A stretch of 64,000 nt of DNA, from NCBI RefSeq assembly GCF_013337045.2, contig NZ_CP118260.1, positions 62,001 to 126,000 of the forward strand. The letters run 5' to 3'. Position 1 is the stretch's first letter. Each line of letters starts with the position of its first letter. The notes under the pieces were generated by a model. It did not search any database. It was given only the letters and a program-made list of their open reading frames with translations, and was not told the origin of the DNA. The position numbers and the translations under genes are program-made. Below are positions 60,385 through 64,000 of the stretch, piece after piece. The DNA is from Agrobacterium vitis (lineage in GTDB: Bacteria > Pseudomonadota > Alphaproteobacteria > Rhizobiales > Rhizobiaceae).

Positions 60385-61434
60385 TTATTTCCGATTGCGG
60401 ATCTGGTCGATCCAGACGGTGCCGAGAATGACGAGGCCTATAATGATCTGCTGGGTGAAGGCGGAGACGCCGTTCATGTTCAGGCCATTGCGCAGGATGC
60501 CGATGACAAAGGCACCGATGAAGGTTCCGGAAATCGTACCGACCCCGCCAATCAGCGAGGTTCCGCCAATCACCGCCGAAGCGATGGCGTCCAGCTCATA
60601 GGCCACGCCTTCATTCGGCTGGGCGGTGACGAGACGAGACATCAGCACGCAGCCGGTAAGGCCAGCCAGCGTGCCGGAAACGATATAAGTGAAGGCGGTG
60701 ACGCGGGCGACATTGACGCCTGAAAGCTGGGCTGCGTCCGCATTCGAGCCGGTGGCATAGATATGCCGGCCAAGCACGGTTCGGTTCAGCACGAAGGCTG
60801 CGGCCACGGCAATGATCACCATCAGCACCACGGGATAGGGAATGCCCGGAAAGCTGACCACCGGAAATCCTTGATCGTCAATGCTTTCAAAGCGCAGCAG
60901 CGAGCCATTGCCGAGAACGCCGAAGGACTCTCCAAGGCCCGAGACGGCGCGTGCACCGGTGATTTGTAGTGCGACACCACGCGCAATCAGCATCATGCCA
61001 AGGGTGGCAATGAACGGTGGCAGCTTCAGCCTGGTAATGACCAGGCCATTGATGACCCCGCAGGCCGTGCCGGTGAGAACGCCGAGCAGCATGCCGATCC
61101 ACACCGGCGCGCCGAGTTCCTTGACGGCAAGGGCGGCGACCACTCCGGCCAGCGCCAGCACCGAGCCGACCGAGAGATCAATACCCCCGGTGATGATGAC
61201 ATAAGTTGCCCCGATACCAAGAAAGGCAATGGACGTGACCTGTAGTGCAATCGTCATGCCGTTATTGACGCTCAGGAAGGCATTGGAGGTGAGGGCAAAC
61301 ACAGCGGCCAGAACGACCAGGCAGCCAAGCGCTGCAAATTTCTGGATGATATCCTTCTGTCGGTCGTTTAATCCCCTTTTGGGTCCCTTTTCCTGGCCCG
61401 CCTGGGGTGGCTTGTCGGTGGTGATCTCAACCAT
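60385..61434 (-). CDS. sugar ABC transporter permease (RbsC type)
   Basis: A 349-residue permease of the branched-chain/ribose type with about nine helices. The leader is charged (KPPQAGQEKGPKRGLNDRQK). Family landmarks are GGIDLSVGSVLALAGVVAA, GLVITRLKLPPFIATLGMMLIARG, GRHIYATGSNADAAQLSGVNV and GGTSLIGGVGTISGTFIGAF. Its start overlaps the ATPase stop by eight bases. It forms a homodimeric channel with the ATPase encoded upstream. Confidence 0.93.
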   Translation of the reverse strand: MVEITTDKPPQAGQEKGPKRGLNDRQKDIIQKFAALGCLVVLAAVFALTSNAFLSVNNGMTIALQVTSIAFLGIGATYVIITGGIDLSVGSVLALAGVVAALAVKELGAPVWIGMLLGVLTGTACGVINGLVITRLKLPPFIATLGMMLIARGVALQITGARAVSGLGESFGVLGNGSLLRFESIDDQGFPVVSFPGIPYPVVLMVIIAVAAAFVLNRTVLGRHIYATGSNADAAQLSGVNVARVTAFTYIVSGTLAGLTGCVLMSRLVTAQPNEGVAYELDAIASAVIGGTSLIGGVGTISGTFIGAFVIGILRNGLNMNGVSAFTQQIIIGLVILGTVWIDQIRNRK

Positions 61435-63001
61435 GGGTCATTCCTCGCACGCTCTCCCGGACACGGCCGGAGGCATAAAGCATGATCTCTTCCTGCGACG
61501 TTTCGCGCGTCGTCAGGGTTGCGGTGATGCGACCTTCGTGGAAAACCGCAACGCGGTCCGACAGTCCCAGGATTTCCGGAAGCTCGGAACTGATCAGAAT
61601 GATGCCGATGCCCTTGGCAGCAAGCTCATCCATCAGCCGGTAGATGGCGAGCTTGGCGCCGACATCGATGCCCCGTGTCGGCTCGTCGAAGAACATGATC
61701 TTCGGCTGCCGGAACAGCCATTTTCCAATAATGATCTTCTGCTGGTTGCCGCCCGACAGCAGGCGGACGGGTTGGTTCAGGCTGGGCGTTTTGATGTTGA
61801 GCAGATCGACATAGTGCTGGCTCGACTGGCGGTGCAATTCCTTGTCGATCACGCCGAACGGATTGGAGACGGCCTCCATATTGGCCATCATCAGGTTGGC
61901 ATCGACCGGCATCTTGACTGCCAGGCCTCCCGCCTTGCGGTCCTCGGAAAGATAGGCGATCCCTGCATCAATCGCCGAACGCGGGTCGGAAATCGAAAGG
62001 GGCCGTCCTTCGAGCTGGATTGTTCCGCTGTCGAACGGATCGGCGCCGAAGATCGCCCGGGCCACTTCCGTCCGACCGGCGCCCATCAATCCCGCAAAAC
62101 CCAGAATTTCGCCGCGGCGAAGTTCGAAGCCGATATCGGTGAAAGCGCCATGGCGGCTAAGACCCGAAACGGAAAAGATGGTGTCCCTGGTTGGCGAACG
62201 GGTCGGTGCCGGAAATTTTTCCTCCAGCGAGCGGCCCACCATGCGGGCGACGATATAGTCCACGGTGATCGCATCGAAATCATCCGTTGAGATGTAGCGC
62301 CCATCGCGCAGCACCGTGACGCGATCGACGATTTCTGCCATCTCATCGAGCCGGTGCGAGATATAGATGATACCGGTTCCCTCGCGTTTCAGGTCACGGA
62401 TGACGCGAAAGAGAAGCTGTGCTTCCTGTTGGGTTAGCGAGGAGGTCGGTTCGTCCATGATGAGCACGGAGGCATCCAGCGACAGGGCCTTGGCAATCTC
62501 GACCATCTGCCGCTGCGCGACGGAGAGCGTGCGCACTTGGGCGTCGGGGTTGATGTCGACACCCAGGCGATCAAGGCATCGCTTGGCGTCTTGGCGCAGC
62601 TTGCGTCTGTCGACCATAAAACGCCCACCGATAAAACTTAGCCGTGGTTCGCGGGCAAGATAGATGTTTTCGGCGACGGAGAGATGCGGAACGAGGTTGA
62701 GTTCCTGATGGATGATGGCAATTCCGGCGGCTTCCGACTGCAATGTGGAGGTGAAATGAACCGTTTCGCCCTTGTAGATCATGTTGCCGGCGTCTCTCTG
62801 GTAGACGCCGCTGATGATTTTCATCAGCGTGGATTTTCCGGCTCCGTTCTCGCCGCAAACCGCATGGACTTCACCGGCCCTGACATCAAGGCTGACGTCC
62901 TGCAGGGCCTTCACCCCAGGGAATTCCTTGGTGACGCCTTCCAGTTTTAAAAGCAGCGGCGCGGGTTTGCACTCGCCAGCGGCAAGCGACACTCCTCCCA
63001 T
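61427..63001 (-). CDS. sugar ABC transporter ATP-binding protein (RbsA type, two ABC domains)
   Basis: A 524-residue tandem ATPase. The ATG at 63001 has GAGGAC upstream; longer readings would enter the promoter region. The first domain has Walker A GENGAGKSTLMKI, signature LSVAQRQMVEIAKAL and LIMDEPTSSL; the second has the degenerate Walker A GLMGAGRTEVARAIFG usual in this family, LSGGNQQKIIIGKWL and MFFDEPTRGIDVG. It is the promoter-proximal gene of the operon, so the order is ATPase, permease, binding protein, then enzymes. Confidence 0.93.
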   Translation of the reverse strand: MGGVSLAAGECKPAPLLLKLEGVTKEFPGVKALQDVSLDVRAGEVHAVCGENGAGKSTLMKIISGVYQRDAGNMIYKGETVHFTSTLQSEAAGIAIIHQELNLVPHLSVAENIYLAREPRLSFIGGRFMVDRRKLRQDAKRCLDRLGVDINPDAQVRTLSVAQRQMVEIAKALSLDASVLIMDEPTSSLTQQEAQLLFRVIRDLKREGTGIIYISHRLDEMAEIVDRVTVLRDGRYISTDDFDAITVDYIVARMVGRSLEEKFPAPTRSPTRDTIFSVSGLSRHGAFTDIGFELRRGEILGFAGLMGAGRTEVARAIFGADPFDSGTIQLEGRPLSISDPRSAIDAGIAYLSEDRKAGGLAVKMPVDANLMMANMEAVSNPFGVIDKELHRQSSQHYVDLLNIKTPSLNQPVRLLSGGNQQKIIIGKWLFRQPKIMFFDEPTRGIDVGAKLAIYRLMDELAAKGIGIILISSELPEILGLSDRVAVFHEGRITATLTTRETSQEEIMLYASGRVRESVRGMTHG

Positions 63002-63066
63002 CGCGGTGTCCTCCAGTTCGTGAAAGCCTCCCAGACTTTCGGTAGACAGACATAGGGCATGCCGCG

Positions 63067-63087
63067 ATAATTGGTCAAGCCAATTAT
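63067..63087. promoter_or_regulatory. probable FadR-type operator
   Basis: ATAATTGG-TCAAG-CCAATTAT is a perfect eight-base inverted repeat in the 166-base divergent region, 66 bases before the ATPase start and 80 before the regulator start. The TTGGTC...CCAA core is of the kind bound by GntR/FadR regulators. Confidence 0.6.
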
Positions 63088-63167
63088 TCTTTCCTGCTTG
63101 CATGCGTTGCAATATCTCGGATAAATATAGTTTTATTGACGAAATTCTTTAAATTGGACTGACCAAA

Positions 63168-63839
63168 ATGACATTGCCCAAACGCCTTTACCAACAGATT
63201 GCCGACCAGGTTCGGCATCTGATCCAGAGCGGCCCTTATCCGGCAGGGTCGAGGCTGCCCGCTGAACGTGAGCTGGCGCAAACCCTAGGGGTCTCGCGAC
63301 CGTCCTTGCGCGAGGCGTTGATTGCGCTGGAAATCGACGGAACAATCGAGATTCGCATGGGATCGGGCATTTATGTCCTGTCGGCCAGCAAGTCCGCCGC
63401 CTCTGGGCGATCACTGGGGGAGAGCCCGACAGAGCTGATGCAGGCGCGTGCCGTCATCGAAAGCGCTGTTATCGTCAAGGCTGCTGCGGCAATGACCGAT
63501 GCGGTTTTTGCGGCGCTTGTCGGGATTGTCGAAGAGATGCGTCAGGAGATTGCCGAGGGGCGCAAGCCGATCGATCAGGACCGCCAGTTTCATCTGACCA
63601 TCGCCGAGCAATCGGGCAATTCGGTGCTGGCGGAGATCGTCGCCAATCTGTTTGACGAACGCCATAGCCCCATCTCAGACCATATAAGGGGTCGCTTCGA
63701 GACGCCCGAAACCTGGTCACTGGCGCTGATCGAGCACGAGGCAATTCTGACTGCGCTGGAAGCACGAGACCCGCTCGCGGCACAGGCGGCAATGTATGCC
63801 CATCTGACGGCATCACGAAGGCGATGGTTGGAAAACTGA
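63168..63839 (+). CDS. FadR/GntR family transcriptional regulator
   Basis: A 223-residue regulator. The winged helix-turn-helix is at about 5-72 (LYQQIADQVRHLIQSGPYPAGSRLPAERELAQTLGVSRPSLREALIALE, GTIEIRMGSGIYV). The FCD domain follows (LMQARAVIESAVIVKAA, FHLTIAEQSGNSVLAEIV, HEAILTALEARDPLAAQAAMYAHL) with the histidines used for metal binding. It is divergent from the fucose-type operon and is its likely repressor, with a sugar acid as probable inducer. Confidence 0.93.
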   Translation: MTLPKRLYQQIADQVRHLIQSGPYPAGSRLPAERELAQTLGVSRPSLREALIALEIDGTIEIRMGSGIYVLSASKSAASGRSLGESPTELMQARAVIESAVIVKAAAAMTDAVFAALVGIVEEMRQEIAEGRKPIDQDRQFHLTIAEQSGNSVLAEIVANLFDERHSPISDHIRGRFETPETWSLALIEHEAILTALEARDPLAAQAAMYAHLTASRRRWLEN

Positions 63840-63882
63840 CGGCTGACGGAGCTATTCCGCGGCCCAAACTGTCCTGCCGGAT

Positions 63883-63904
63883 ATCTCCCCTCGAGGGGTG
63901 AGAT
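63883..63904 (+). terminator. hairpin after the FadR-type gene
   Basis: CCCCTCGAGGGG (63887-63898) is perfectly palindromic and is flanked by ATCT and AGAT, which extend the stem across a two-base bulge. It starts 44 bases after the stop. No T-run, so termination is tentative. Confidence 0.45.
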
Positions 63905-64000
63905 AGAGTCAGCGCGGAATTCACATCTCATCTTAACATGTCGAAACTCACACTCGTATATGTCGATCTGGGCGGTTGACCCCATCCGATCTCCCTCCTT

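Overview
The window reads as an accessory replicon (megaplasmid or secondary chromosome) of an alphaproteobacterium of the Rhizobiaceae, of Rhizobium/Agrobacterium/Sinorhizobium type. The basis is the gene order of the alpha-galactoside locus (agpT-agaL1-agpABCD-agaL2, the arrangement I recall from Sinorhizobium meliloti), moderately GC-rich coding sequence, and content made almost entirely of transport, catabolism and regulation. I see no rRNA, tRNA, CRISPR array, insertion sequence or replication origin.

Layout. 1-3.0 kb: 3' part of an MFS transporter and a TPR regulator-like protein. 3.4-15.6 kb: an aromatic or cyclic-compound catabolic island: TetR regulator, two-component flavin monooxygenase (oxygenase and separate reductase), SnoaL-like protein, MFS permease, extradiol ring-cleavage dioxygenase, outer-membrane porin, acetoacetate-decarboxylase-like enzyme, fumarylacetoacetase-family enzyme, a CMP/dCMP-type deaminase, a decayed LysR gene and a GntR regulator. 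16.0-24.6 kb: a peptide-type ABC transporter without an ATPase gene, grouped with a GH1 beta-glucosidase, a cog3964 amidohydrolase, a RidA-family protein, a SelA/DgaE-like PLP enzyme and an IclR regulator; its substrate is unknown to me. 25-29.6 kb: a LytS-type diguanylate cyclase, two transglutaminase-like proteins and a membrane protein. 29.8-33.6 kb: the PaoABC periplasmic molybdenum aldehyde oxidoreductase. 34-40.6 kb: LysR regulators, a ChaC-like enzyme, an alpha/beta hydrolase, SDR and AKR oxidoreductases, and a GreA-like factor. 40.7-50.8 kb: alpha-galactoside uptake and hydrolysis. 50.9-54.9 kb: a two-component system with two divergent secreted or membrane-anchored proteins, then a J-domain protein. 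55-63.8 kb: a non-phosphorylative L-fucose-type pathway (aldose dehydrogenase, lactonase, fuconate dehydratase, zinc alcohol dehydrogenase) with its own ribose-type ABC transporter and a divergent FadR-type regulator.

How they work together. Most blocks pair uptake (porin, MFS or ABC) with a short degradative pathway and a local repressor or activator. The two least explained blocks are the monooxygenase/ring-cleavage island at 4.3-14.8 kb and the beta-glucosidase/amidohydrolase/SelA-like block at 16-24.6 kb. Several regulatory palindromes can be paired with neighbouring regulators, and a recurring CCTGTC-GGTT hairpin is scattered between unrelated operons.
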